NCBI GenBank assembly: GCA_016179995.1
Contig: JACPCC010000078.1
Span: forward strand, 1-7,844
Reading direction: 5' to 3'
Origin: Candidatus Woesearchaeota archaeon
Lineage (GTDB): Archaea > Nanobdellota > Nanobdellia > Woesearchaeales > GW2011-AR9
DNA length: 7,844 nt
Shown in pieces: positions 1-5,044 of this stretch. Under the pieces are notes generated by a model. That model was not told where the DNA came from. It ran no database searches and saw nothing but the letters and a program-made list of their open reading frames with translations. Made by a program: the position numbers and the translations under genes. How positions within the stretch are numbered: position 1 is the stretch's first letter; each line of letters opens with the position of its first letter.

Positions 1-1027
1 GTTCTTTTAATTGCTTCTCATCTCCACTAGCAGAGATGCCTTTAGGAGTTTTATCTATCAATGCCCTGCACTCCTCCTCACCAATAAATTCTCCATTTGT
101 AATACATTCTTCTGGTGGCCCCCCATATTGCTTATTATAATCAGATATTCCTCTCACTTCTGTCTGTACTTCTTTGCCTATTTTTCTCTCATATTTTTGA
201 GCAACATCTACCAATGTTTTCAAAGACTCTTTTGAGCATCCTCCTCCAGCTGGCCTTCCTGATTCAGTTTGTCCCATCTGGACAATATTTGGATGAGACT
301 TGGTGAATTGTTCGCAATTAGTCGTACCAGTATTATAGATTGAAACTCTTTTCAGCTTTTGCAGGTTATCAAGGCATGATAAATCGCCCGTAACATCTGG
401 GTTTCCCGGGTACTCGTCAGCTATTCCCAACTCTTCAAGATTGGTCAAATTGCTCAATACACAAATATCACCTTTGACATTAGTGCCGCTGACATAAATT
501 GCTTTTAAATTAGGCATATTGGTAAAAACAGACAAATCTCCTGAAATTTGGGTGTGTGTCATGGCAAAAGTTTCTAACTTAGTTAAACCTTTTAAGCAAG
601 AAATGTCGCCCGTTATCTTTGGATTAAATGCAAATTTCAAGCTTCTTAAGTACGTAGCACCAGCTAGCGAACAGATATCACCGGAAACTTCAGGATTGGA
701 ATAAAGACTAAAAACCTCCAAATTTATCAGATTCTTCAAATGAGCAATATCTCCTTTAATGGTCCTGTCAGTTGCATCCATATACTGTAAACAGGTTAGA
801 TCATTAAGCTGACTTACATCTTTTAGTAAATCTATATTATCAATCTGAAGAAAATCCTCATTGGTATAAACCATCTGAAACCTTTTATGAACTGAAGTGG
901 TCAAACTGCCGGACGAGCAGGGAGAAAGTATATTTTTAGCTTCTTCTTTTTCGCGAGAAAGTTCTGCATTAGCAACGGAGATTAATAAAATCAGAATTAC
1001 AATACATAACAAAAATTTTTGATTCAT
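1..1027 (-). CDS. Secreted leucine-rich-repeat protein, 3' end cut by the window edge
   Basis: The reading frame is open from an ATG at 1027 to the left edge, giving 342 residues without a stop. Residues 1-21 form a signal peptide: a lysine near the start, a hydrophobic core LLCIVILILLISV and an ANA/E cleavage site, so the protein should be exported. From about residue 92 there are six leucine-rich repeats of about 23-28 residues, each opening with GDI or GDL (GDIAHL, GDICSL, GDISCL, GDLSVF, GDICVL, GDLSCL) followed by NLxxLxxLxxxxN-like strands. Cysteines at the same place in several repeats could form disulfides or a ladder. After residue 240 the repeats stop and a Gly/Glu/Lys-rich segment with further cysteines begins (GGGCSKESL, EECITNGEF). 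LRR proteins usually bind other proteins, and here this would be on the cell surface, but the partner is unknown. A TATA box lies about 45 bases upstream, so the leader would be short. Confidence is high for an LRR secreted protein and none for a specific role. Confidence 0.88.
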   Translation of the reverse strand, partial: MNQKFLLCIVILILLISVANAELSREKEEAKNILSPCSSGSLTTSVHKRFQMVYTNEDFLQIDNIDLLKDVSQLNDLTCLQYMDATDRTIKGDIAHLKNLINLEVFSLYSNPEVSGDICSLAGATYLRSLKFAFNPKITGDISCLKGLTKLETFAMTHTQISGDLSVFTNMPNLKAIYVSGTNVKGDICVLSNLTNLEELGIADEYPGNPDVTGDLSCLDNLQKLKRVSIYNTGTTNCEQFTKSHPNIVQMGQTESGRPAGGGCSKESLKTLVDVAQKYERKIGKEVQTEVRGISDYNKQYGGPPEECITNGEFIGEEECRALIDKTPKGISASGDEKQLKE

Positions 1028-1068
1028 ATCATTATCATCTCTTTTTACTCATAGAATAATTAAACTAC

Positions 1069-1078
1069 TATTTAAATA
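1069..1078 (-). promoter_or_regulatory. TATA box of the LRR gene
   Basis: Read on the minus strand this is TATTTAAATA, centred about 47 bases before the LRR start at 1027. That predicts a transcript start near 1048 and a leader of about 20 bases. It is only a few bases downstream of the repeat that flanks the MITE-like element, so that insertion borders this promoter. Confidence 0.55.
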
Positions 1079-1081
1079 CAT

Positions 1082-1090
1082 CTCAAAACT
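1082..1090. repeat. Left target-site duplication CTCAAAACT
   Basis: Perfect 9-bp direct repeat whose partner is at 1279-1287, bracketing the 188-bp inverted-repeat element. It lies only three bases upstream of the LRR gene's TATA box. Confidence 0.55.
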
Positions 1091-1278
1091 GTAATACTTC
1101 AGTAAAGTGAAGCAATGTCGTCGTCAGGGCCAAGATATGAGTTTTAGGTTACATTATGCTGGAACATAACCGAAATATTACAATCACACATTTAGTTTAT
1201 AGATGATAGACAAAGGAAGATTTAGGTAAAACTCATGACCACGACGACGTTGCGGAACTTCAGAATAGTGAAGTATTA
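1091..1278. mobile_element. MITE-like element with 10-bp terminal inverted repeats and 9-bp flanking duplication
   Basis: The ends are inverted copies: TAATACTTCA at 1092-1101 and TGAAGTATTA at 1269-1278. Just outside, CTCAAAACT occurs on both sides (1082-1090 and 1279-1287) as a perfect 9-bp direct repeat, which is what a target-site duplication looks like. Each end also has a subterminal mini-hairpin, CTTCA-N6-TGAAG (1097-1112 and 1258-1273). Further in, two more nested pairs match: GTCGTCGT (1117-1124) with ACGACGAC (1241-1248), and ATGAGTTTTA (1137-1146) with TAAAACTCAT (1227-1236). A small hairpin GGTTA/TAACC lies at 1147-1171. There is no transposase or other ORF, so it would need to be moved in trans. 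One extra G at 1091 leaves the exact left boundary uncertain. An alternative is a structured RNA gene, but the flanking duplication favours insertion. Confidence 0.6.
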
Positions 1279-1287
1279 CTCAAAACT
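1279..1287. repeat. Right target-site duplication CTCAAAACT
   Basis: Perfect copy of the 9 bases at 1082-1090, immediately after the right terminal inverted repeat of the element. Confidence 0.55.
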
Positions 1288-1357
1288 TCCCTAAATGTAA
1301 TCTCTTTAAGAGCCTTCGGCTTGGAACGGAAAACTGCCATTTGATTTCTTAACTGGG

Positions 1358-1449
1358 AAAAATCCCTACTAATTAAATACTCCGCAGTTGTTGCTGACAA
1401 GCAACCCCAGAAACTGTAGTTTCTGATGTGCTGCGGTTTGGGATTTTTT
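1358..1449 (+). ncRNA. Possible structured RNA with three-way junction and T-run
   Basis: An outer stem AAAAATCCC (1358-1366) with GGGATTTTT (1440-1448) encloses a second stem CCGCAG (1382-1387) with CTGCGG (1431-1436). Inside this are two side-by-side perfect hairpins: GTTGCT-GACA-AGCAAC (1390-1405) and AGAAAC-TGTA-GTTTCT (1409-1424). Together they make a three-way junction. The right arm runs straight into a T-rich stretch (1444-1455) that could end transcription on the plus strand. I do not recognise the RNA family, see no clear C/D or H/ACA boxes, and no good promoter is visible. It could equally be part of a decayed mobile element, because its right arm is also repeated in inverted form at 1641-1658. 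Confidence 0.3.
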
Positions 1450-1658
1450 ATTTTTGTTCTTGAGGTATCACATTCGCTTATTTGATAGAACGGACTTCAA
1501 ATTTACCTTGAATTTTCCTCCGTTTCGCTACAAAATTGCACTAAACTTCAAGTCCTATCGGCGAGTTTAACAGCGAACGCATATGTTAGTATCTATTTTT
1601 AATACCTAATTGATTATTATTTTAAGTTCTTGTAATGAGTAAAAATCCCAATCGCAGC
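1430..1658. repeat. Long-range inverted repeat with nested stems
   Basis: GCTGCGGTTTGGGATTTTT (1430-1448) is matched in inverted form by AAAAATCCCAATCGCAGC (1641-1658), differing by a substitution and a one-base gap. Nested inside are TTCGCT (1473-1478) with AGCGAA (1572-1577), GATA (1484-1487) with TATC (1556-1559), and GGACTT (1492-1497) with AAGTCC (1550-1555). There is no ORF in between and no obvious flanking duplication. It resembles a folded non-autonomous element or a long structured transcript. Confidence 0.4.
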
Positions 1659-1667
1659 AGAGCTGTG

Positions 1668-1687
1668 GGGTTTTAGACCCATTTTTA
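1668..1687 (+). terminator. Small hairpin followed by T-run
   Basis: A short GGGG/CCC-type stem-loop (1667-1680) is followed directly by A and five T's (1681-1686). This looks like an intrinsic-style stop signal on the plus strand, but no plus-strand gene upstream is evident, so the call is weak. Confidence 0.25.
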
Positions 1688-1706
1688 TTGAATAAATAGA
1701 TCAAAC

Positions 1707-1863
1707 GTATTTGTTTAGCTTTTGGCGGTCGTTTGTCTCGTCCCACTAAAGCAGTATGATGGGTGAAAGGGTAGATTCACTTTTTTGCTGATAGGTAATC
1801 AATCCATCTGACGAATAGCGACGCTCGACAAACATTATTGACCGCGCCGAGCTAAACAAATAC
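1707..1863. repeat. 157-base inverted-repeat unit with 14-bp perfect arms
   Basis: GTATTTGTTTAGCT (1707-1720) and AGCTAAACAAATAC (1850-1863) are perfect inverted copies. Pairing continues inward with small bulges: GGC/GCC, GGTC (1727-1730)/GACC, TTTGTC (1732-1737)/GACAAA (1828-1833), TCGTC/GACGA, GATGG/CCATC and GTGAA/TTCAC. No ORF is present and I find no direct repeat at the borders. A related single arm occurs at 2714-2755. It may be a miniature element without visible duplication, or a stable RNA. A T/A-rich sequence at 1864-1890 could serve as a promoter for a minus-strand transcript. I do not recognise the family; RNase P and SRP RNA signature sequences are not seen. Confidence 0.5.
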
Positions 1864-1928
1864 AAATTGTTTTTAAATCTTTTTTTTAGATAGTTTCCTC
1901 TCCATAAATACCATTAAATTTACTTTTA

Positions 1929-2642
1929 CTATGCGTTTTCTAAGCTTAGATGTTCGGCCATCTTGCGGAATTCTTTGGCGGGCTTAGAACGTTTGTAAAG
2001 ATAAGTTAAAGGAGCTTGATTGTAGAGGGCTTTACGAAACTTTTTGTCTTGACGAACATTAGCGATGATGGGCAGACTAAGAATTTCTTCTATTTCTTCC
2101 GGCTTTAGCTCGTGCTTGCCTTTATTACTGAGGTTCAAGAGCAAACCAGCCATAGTGGTGTTATGTTTTTTAGCCAGTTGAATGGTCTTTAAAGCGTCCA
2201 TGATGGAGCTGAGAGTGGGATTAACTACTATAACTGCTTCGTCACAATTTTTAAGCACTTCAGAAACCTCTGGTCCCAAACCACTAGGGGCATCTACTAA
2301 TACCAGATCTGCTAAGTTATCGAGATGATCGAATACTTCGCCAATATCTTGCGAATTGGTTTTGAGGAATTCTGTATATGAGGGAGAAGCGGGAACTAAA
2401 GCTAGGCCGCTTTCATGCAGGTAAATTATATCTTTCAAGCCGGCTTCTCTTCTGAGAAATTTGTTGACTGTGCCTTGAGGATTAGTAAAGCCAAGATGGA
2501 GGGCAAGGTTTGGTGTAACTAAATTGGCATCAAGAAGAAGAACTTTTTTGCCAAGGTTTACTAAAGCTTGGCCAACATTTAGCGTAGCTGTGGTTTTTCC
2601 AGTTCCACCTTTACCAGATACAAAGGCTACAAACTTGCTCAT
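1929..2642 (-). CDS. MinD/ParA-family deviant Walker ATPase
   Basis: The 237-residue protein is a P-loop ATPase of the SIMIBI class. It has the deviant Walker A box GKGGTGKTT at residues 10-18 with the signature lysine at 11, a Walker A' LLLDAN with Asp38, and a switch II VLVDAPSG at 115-121. The family binds ATP as a dimer and positions cell-division, chromosome or surface machinery; archaea often carry several paralogues whose individual targets are unknown. The C terminus is short and basic, and I see no convincing membrane-targeting helix of the bacterial MinD type. The ATG at 2642 is preferred to a GTG at 2651 because AGGTG (2649-2653) sits six bases before it as a Shine-Dalgarno site. 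A TATA box at 2683-2692 gives it its own promoter. The neighbouring upstream gene is 113 bases away on the same strand. Confidence 0.92.
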   Translation of the reverse strand: MSKFVAFVSGKGGTGKTTATLNVGQALVNLGKKVLLLDANLVTPNLALHLGFTNPQGTVNKFLRREAGLKDIIYLHESGLALVPASPSYTEFLKTNSQDIGEVFDHLDNLADLVLVDAPSGLGPEVSEVLKNCDEAVIVVNPTLSSIMDALKTIQLAKKHNTTMAGLLLNLSNKGKHELKPEEIEEILSLPIIANVRQDKKFRKALYNQAPLTYLYKRSKPAKEFRKMAEHLSLENA

Positions 2643-2648
2643 GTTTAA

Positions 2649-2653
2649 CACCT
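2649..2653 (-). promoter_or_regulatory. Shine-Dalgarno site AGGTG deciding the minD-like start
   Basis: AGGTG on the minus strand, six bases before ATG 2642. The competing in-frame GTG at 2651 overlaps this site and would have no binding site of its own, so the ATG is the better start. Confidence 0.6.
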
Positions 2654-2682
2654 GTCTTTTTTATTTTTAGTTAAGTTTTTTG

Positions 2683-2692
2683 ATTATATATT
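2683..2692 (-). promoter_or_regulatory. TATA box of the minD-like gene
   Basis: An AATATATAAT-type sequence on the minus strand, about 45 bases before the ATG. It predicts a leader of about 20 bases that would include the AGGTG site. Confidence 0.5.
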
Positions 2693-2713
2693 ACCTTGAA
2701 TAATTCTATTTTT

Positions 2714-2755
2714 GTATTTGTTTAGCTTTAGGCGGTCTGTTTACCGTGTCCCGCT
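2714..2755. repeat. Third, unpaired copy of the GTATTTGTTTAGCT arm
   Basis: GTATTTGTTTAGCTTT followed by GGCGGTC repeats, in the same orientation, the left arm of the unit at 1707-1863 with one substitution over the first 24 bases. A looser match (gTTT...GTCCC.CT) continues to the stop codon of the 155-residue gene at 2756. No matching inverted arm follows, so this is either a half element or the scar of one, lying between that gene and the minD-like promoter. Confidence 0.5.
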
Positions 2756-3223
2756 CTAATCATCGCTAAGAGGACCGACTACTTGAGTCCAGGCATAGCG
2801 AAAAAATTTATGAGTAAAACGTTCACAATTGATTAAATTGTCAATATTTATTTCAGTACTATAATTATCAAAGTCTGTAACTAGAGTGACATGCCGGCGG
2901 AATTCTTCACGTTTTTGGCGAGGAGATTTAAGAATATTTTTAATAAAAGTATAGAACACAATATATTTTTTTAGCTGTGCATCTTCTTTGTAAAGCTCTA
3001 TTAAAACAGTTGCTCTTAGAGCTGGGCTTTTTGGTAAAGCGGTAATCAGACCTTCGCTTTTAGCTTTTTCTAAATAGGCTTCAATAATTAAATCGTAAAT
3101 CTCTATCAATCGATGCACTGCATTAGTCAAAACATCGACGGTTCTAGTATACTTTAAAGTAACGTAGATAATATGTTCCAGCCGTTTCAATTCTTCCCGT
3201 GCTTCTAAAAGATAATCATTCAT
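2756..3223 (-). CDS. Uncharacterised 155-residue helical protein
   Basis: I do not recognise this protein. It begins with charged, heptad-like helices (residues 3-56, rich in L, I, E and R), then a short PKSPALR linker at 64-70, another helical stretch (71-100), a very basic run SPRQKREEFRR at 100-110, and an aromatic C terminus (FTHKFFRYAW at 136-145). There is no signal peptide, transmembrane segment or catalytic motif, so it is probably a soluble cytoplasmic protein, and the basic patch could contact nucleic acid or acidic partners. The ATG at 3223 has no clear ribosome-binding site. A TATA-like box is about 88 bases upstream. It precedes the MinD-like gene on the same strand by 113 bases, so the two may be functionally linked, but the latter has its own promoter. 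Confidence 0.75.
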   Translation of the reverse strand: MNDYLLEAREELKRLEHIIYVTLKYTRTVDVLTNAVHRLIEIYDLIIEAYLEKAKSEGLITALPKSPALRATVLIELYKEDAQLKKYIVFYTFIKNILKSPRQKREEFRRHVTLVTDFDNYSTEINIDNLINCERFTHKFFRYAWTQVVGPLSDD

Positions 3224-3306
3224 GTGTTTTGAAAAGTATTTAATATTTCTTAATATTTAGTATTTTTTTAATGATTCTATTCTTAGTATATTTTTAGGAT
3301 ATTTTA

Positions 3307-3316
3307 CTTATAAAGG
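3307..3316 (-). promoter_or_regulatory. TATA box, probably for the 155-residue gene
   Basis: CCTTTATAAG on the minus strand within the 202-base AT-rich gap between the NAC gene and the 155-residue gene. It is about 88 bases before the ATG at 3223, implying a leader near 60 bases. The rest of this gap shows no ORF or repeat. Confidence 0.4.
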
Positions 3317-3425
3317 TGGAGAGGTTTTTATGCTTTTCTGAAAATTTACTGCTTTTTAGATAAACTTAATGATTAACTGGTTCTTAAATGATGTTAAATA
3401 TTCTAAATAGTGCACTAAACTTGCT

Positions 3426-3773
3426 TTAATCTTCCTTTTTTAAAGCTAGGATGGCTTCAGCCAAATCGCCATTTGCCTCTTCTAAAGCTTGACGGGCTGC
3501 CTGGGCAGTTGCGCCTGTTTGTTCTTGTACGGTCTCAATATCTTCAAGAGAAATTTCTTCTGTTTTTTCAATTCGAGGTCTCTCTTTTATTTGTCCAGTA
3601 ATCTGCAGTGTTTCCTGCCCCATCATATTGACTTTTATAACAGAAGGATTAACGACTATAATATCTTTGTCAGGCGTGCGGATAATGACTTCTTGAGCAT
3701 TTATCTCTTCCTGCTGTACGCCCATTTGACGCATCATCTGCTGCATCTTACGTGGATTCATTCCAGGGAACAT
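3426..3773 (-). CDS. nac: Nascent polypeptide-associated complex protein (archaeal NAC, alpha type)
   Basis: This 115-residue protein is the archaeal NAC, which binds nascent chains at the ribosome exit as a homodimer and shields them from misfolding or mistargeting. It opens with the family start MFPGMNPRKMQQMMRQMG. The NAC beta-barrel core follows at about 25-62 (EVIIRTPDKDIIVVNPSVIKV, then ETLQITGQI), and a UBA domain ends it at 73-113 (ISLEDIETVQEQTGA, LEEANGDLAEAILAL). Length is normal for the family. The start at 3773 is chosen because the family begins there; an in-frame ATG at 3797 would add eight residues overlapping Sec61-beta. Only one base separates it from the Sec61-beta stop codon, so the two are co-transcribed and probably translationally coupled. 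There is no strong ribosome-binding site of its own, which fits coupling. Confidence 0.95.
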   Translation of the reverse strand: MFPGMNPRKMQQMMRQMGVQQEEINAQEVIIRTPDKDIIVVNPSVIKVNMMGQETLQITGQIKERPRIEKTEEISLEDIETVQEQTGATAQAARQALEEANGDLAEAILALKKED

Positions 3774-3774
3774 T

Positions 3775-3948
3775 TTAGTTGAAGATACTTCCTCCATACT
3801 GATGGAGCAAGGCAATTATAATGATAATTACTATAGCCATGATAACTACTGCTATGGGTGGAATTTCAATTTTAGAACTATACTCGTCAAAGTACCGAGT
3901 TAGACCGCCTTGCCCCGAAGGCAGGCGAATTTTATTATCTTGTGCCAT
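3775..3948 (-). CDS. Preprotein translocase subunit Sec61-beta
   Basis: A 57-residue protein, MAQDNKIRLPSGQGGLTRYF and onward. The archaeal Sec61-beta pattern is clear: a short polar N terminus with LPSG and GGLxRYFDE (8-22), an IEIPP turn at 27-31, then a single membrane helix at about 32-49 (AVVIMAIVIIIIIALL) and a short tail. It is the small tail-anchored subunit of the SecYE-beta channel in the cytoplasmic membrane and helps membrane insertion and secretion. The stop codon TAA is one base before the NAC start, so a nascent-chain chaperone and a translocon subunit share a transcript. A TATA box 24-33 bases before the ATG predicts a nearly leaderless message. Confidence 0.93.
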   Translation of the reverse strand: MAQDNKIRLPSGQGGLTRYFDEYSSKIEIPPIAVVIMAIVIIIIIALLHQYGGSIFN

Positions 3949-3971
3949 TGTTTTATGTGGATTGTGCTTGC

Positions 3972-3981
3972 TTTTATAAAT
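3972..3981 (-). promoter_or_regulatory. TATA box of the Sec61-beta/NAC operon
   Basis: TTTATAAAAG on the minus strand, preceded by an A-rich BRE-like AAAAGA. Its centre is about 28 bases before ATG 3948, which fits a leaderless or near-leaderless transcript. Confidence 0.6.
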
Positions 3982-4035
3982 CTTTTTAGAATGTTTTTGG
4001 GAAATAATATCTTGCGATTAGGTCTTAAACATGGA

Positions 4036-4049
4036 TCTTAAATAAAATA
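4036..4049 (-). terminator. T-rich stop signal after tRNA-Cys
   Basis: Immediately after the discriminator base the minus strand reads TATTTTATTT, the kind of T-rich stretch that ends archaeal transcripts without a hairpin. Confidence 0.4.
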
Positions 4050-4154
4050 AGCGCCCGGAGGGACTCGAACCCTCGAATGCTCGCTCTCTCCTGATGACCT
4101 TTCAATCAAAAAGTAAACTGCAGGCGAGAACCTTAGCCGCTTGGTGACGGGCGC
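4050..4154 (-). tRNA. tRNA-Cys(GCA) with a 32-base intron
   Basis: The exons fold into a 73-base cloverleaf: acceptor GCGCCCG/CGGGCGC, a D arm with ACC/GGT and AAGCGGCTAA loop, anticodon stem CTCGC/GCGAG, loop CTGCAGA with anticodon GCA (complement of 4119-4121), a five-base variable loop CATTC, and T arm GAGGG-TTCGAGT-CCCTC. The discriminator is U73 (4050), a known identity base for cysteine tRNA, and G37 follows the anticodon as in archaeal tRNA-Cys. CCA is not encoded. The 5' exon is 4118-4154, the intron 4086-4117 between positions 37 and 38, the 3' exon 4050-4085. The stop codon of the upstream endonuclease gene falls in the D loop, so the two genes overlap by 22 bases. An AT-rich AAAATAAACT about 25 bases upstream could be its promoter, or it may be read from upstream. 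Confidence 0.93.
4086..4117 (-). other. Intron of tRNA-Cys at position 37/38
   Basis: 32 bases placed by requiring a standard 73-base tRNA. The intron ends in AG, the same as exon bases 36-37, so the cut could be shifted by one or two bases without changing the product. A textbook bulge-helix-bulge is not perfect here: pairing 32-35 (CTGC) with GGAG leaves one mismatch, so a relaxed motif is likely. An internal hairpin ACTTTT/AAAGGT is possible. Too short to encode anything. Confidence 0.8.
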
Positions 4155-4837
4155 AATGATTGTAATAGTTTATTTTGCTTATCTTTGTGCTCAAAACCCA
4201 CCTGCTTTAAAAAGTTTCTGAAAGAATTCTTTTCAATATTAAACATAAGGTCAATGCTTTGGCTTCCATCTTTTCTAATATTAAGTTTATGTTTCCTTAC
4301 TGGTGAACAATGAATGTTAAATTTAGATAAGAGTTCTCTAATTTGATCAAGATATATAATTCCTGAATCAACGATATTTTCATTTTTAACCATCTTAAAC
4401 CCTATTTGCCAACGAGGTTTGAGTGTATTTCTGCAGAATATGCTTCCTTCATTATCAAAAAGACCTCTTAAATAAGCACTTCTAATTTCATCACTTCCAT
4501 TAAATATCCAATCCGGGATGGTAAATCGTTGATTCGTTTTATTCCCTACGGTGGTTCCAATATCTCTTAGAAAAGAAGCTACTGGTTTTGATATAATAAA
4601 CAATTTGTATCTTTTACATGATTTTGGATTTCTTTTTGAAGTACTATTATCTACATAAATTCTTTCCTCTACTCCAAAAAGACGGAAAAAACGCTCTTTA
4701 ACTGCTTCTATTTCTTCTATGTTTTTTGAATAAAAAGAAGTAAGATACCTCCATTCTTTAATTTGTAGGTGTCCATCACCAGTAATATCTGCTACAGTAC
4801 GCGCCAGTTCATGGTTTTTTAGTAAGTGATTATGCAT
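4133..4837 (-). CDS. Freestanding LAGLIDADG homing endonuclease overlapping tRNA-Cys
   Basis: The 234-residue protein carries both helices of a monomeric LAGLIDADG enzyme: LARTVADITGDG at residues 11-22 (catalytic Asp21) and YLRGLFDNEGSI at 122-133 (catalytic Glu130), separated by about 100 residues as usual. Each is followed by a basic beta-rich DNA-binding half (TSKRNPKSCKRYKLF at 66-80; SPVRKHKLNIRKDGSQS at 178-194). Both acidic residues are present, so the enzyme may be active, cutting a long DNA site and promoting intron homing. It is not inside an intron. It lies between intron-bearing tRNA-Arg and tRNA-Cys, and its last six residues (RPSPSG) and stop codon are encoded by the first 22 bases of tRNA-Cys. 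A TATA box 24-33 bases before ATG 4837 indicates an independent leaderless transcript. Some LAGLIDADG proteins act as maturases or relatives of splicing endonuclease; that is not excluded. Confidence 0.9.
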   Translation of the reverse strand: MHNHLLKNHELARTVADITGDGHLQIKEWRYLTSFYSKNIEEIEAVKERFFRLFGVEERIYVDNSTSKRNPKSCKRYKLFIISKPVASFLRDIGTTVGNKTNQRFTIPDWIFNGSDEIRSAYLRGLFDNEGSIFCRNTLKPRWQIGFKMVKNENIVDSGIIYLDQIRELLSKFNIHCSPVRKHKLNIRKDGSQSIDLMFNIEKNSFRNFLKQVGFEHKDKQNKLLQSLRPSPSG

Positions 4838-4860
4838 TAAATTATCTAAGAAACAGCTTC

Positions 4861-4870
4861 TTTATATATT
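4861..4870 (-). promoter_or_regulatory. TATA box of the endonuclease gene
   Basis: AATATATAAA on the minus strand, centred about 28 bases before ATG 4837. No ribosome-binding site follows, consistent with a leaderless message. Confidence 0.6.
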
Positions 4871-4925
4871 CTATCCGAGGTTGTCTTGTGCGGGAGTGGC
4901 TTGTTAAAACGTAATCATTCTAAAG

Positions 4926-4931
4926 AAAAAA
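4926..4931 (-). terminator. T-run after tRNA-Arg
   Basis: Two bases past the acceptor stem the minus strand has six T's followed by CTTTA, a typical archaeal transcript end. It separates the tRNA-Arg transcript from the endonuclease promoter. Confidence 0.45.
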
Positions 4932-4946
4932 CCGGACCCGGTGAGA

Positions 4947-4988
4947 TTTTCAATATTGAGGGTTGATAAGGGCAGACTGCCCTTATTT
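4947..4988 (-). other. T-loop intron of tRNA-Arg (position 59/60), 42 bases
   Basis: The boundaries show a good splicing motif. The T stem GTGAG/CTCAC is the outer helix, TTCA (54-57) pairs with TGAA as the four-base central helix, and three-base bulges AA^A and AA^T lie at the two cuts. Runs of A allow the cut to shift without changing the product. The intron carries a strong hairpin, ATAAGGGC-AGTCT-GCCCTTAT (4966-4986). Confidence 0.8.
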
Positions 4989-5010
4989 TTTGAACTCACG
5001 ATCCCCAGCT

Positions 5011-5025
5011 ATCTTTCTTTACAGT
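5011..5025 (-). other. Anticodon-loop intron of tRNA-Arg (position 37/38), 15 bases
   Basis: A very short insert between A37 and A38; it can be shifted one base with the same product. CTT (32-34) can pair with AAG before the 3' cut, with a mismatch at the fourth pair, so a relaxed motif is likely. Confidence 0.8.
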
Positions 5026-5044
5026 TAGAAGGCTGGTGCCTTAT

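Noticed and set aside
11..704. Three plus-strand open frames of 61-74 codons
   Set aside because: They lie antisense to the LRR gene, whose signal peptide and repeats are unmistakable on the minus strand.
1707..1863. Integron attC site, SRP RNA or RNase P RNA
   Set aside because: The GTTTAGC-like ends do not match attC core boxes, no integrase or cassette is nearby, and the conserved SRP and RNase P sequences are absent.
3489..3782. 97-codon plus-strand open frame
   Set aside because: Antisense shadow of the NAC gene and without a plausible start.
3774..3815. Longer NAC start at TTG 3815 or ATG 3797
   Set aside because: The family begins at MFPGMNP, and the extensions would only overlap the Sec61-beta gene in another frame.
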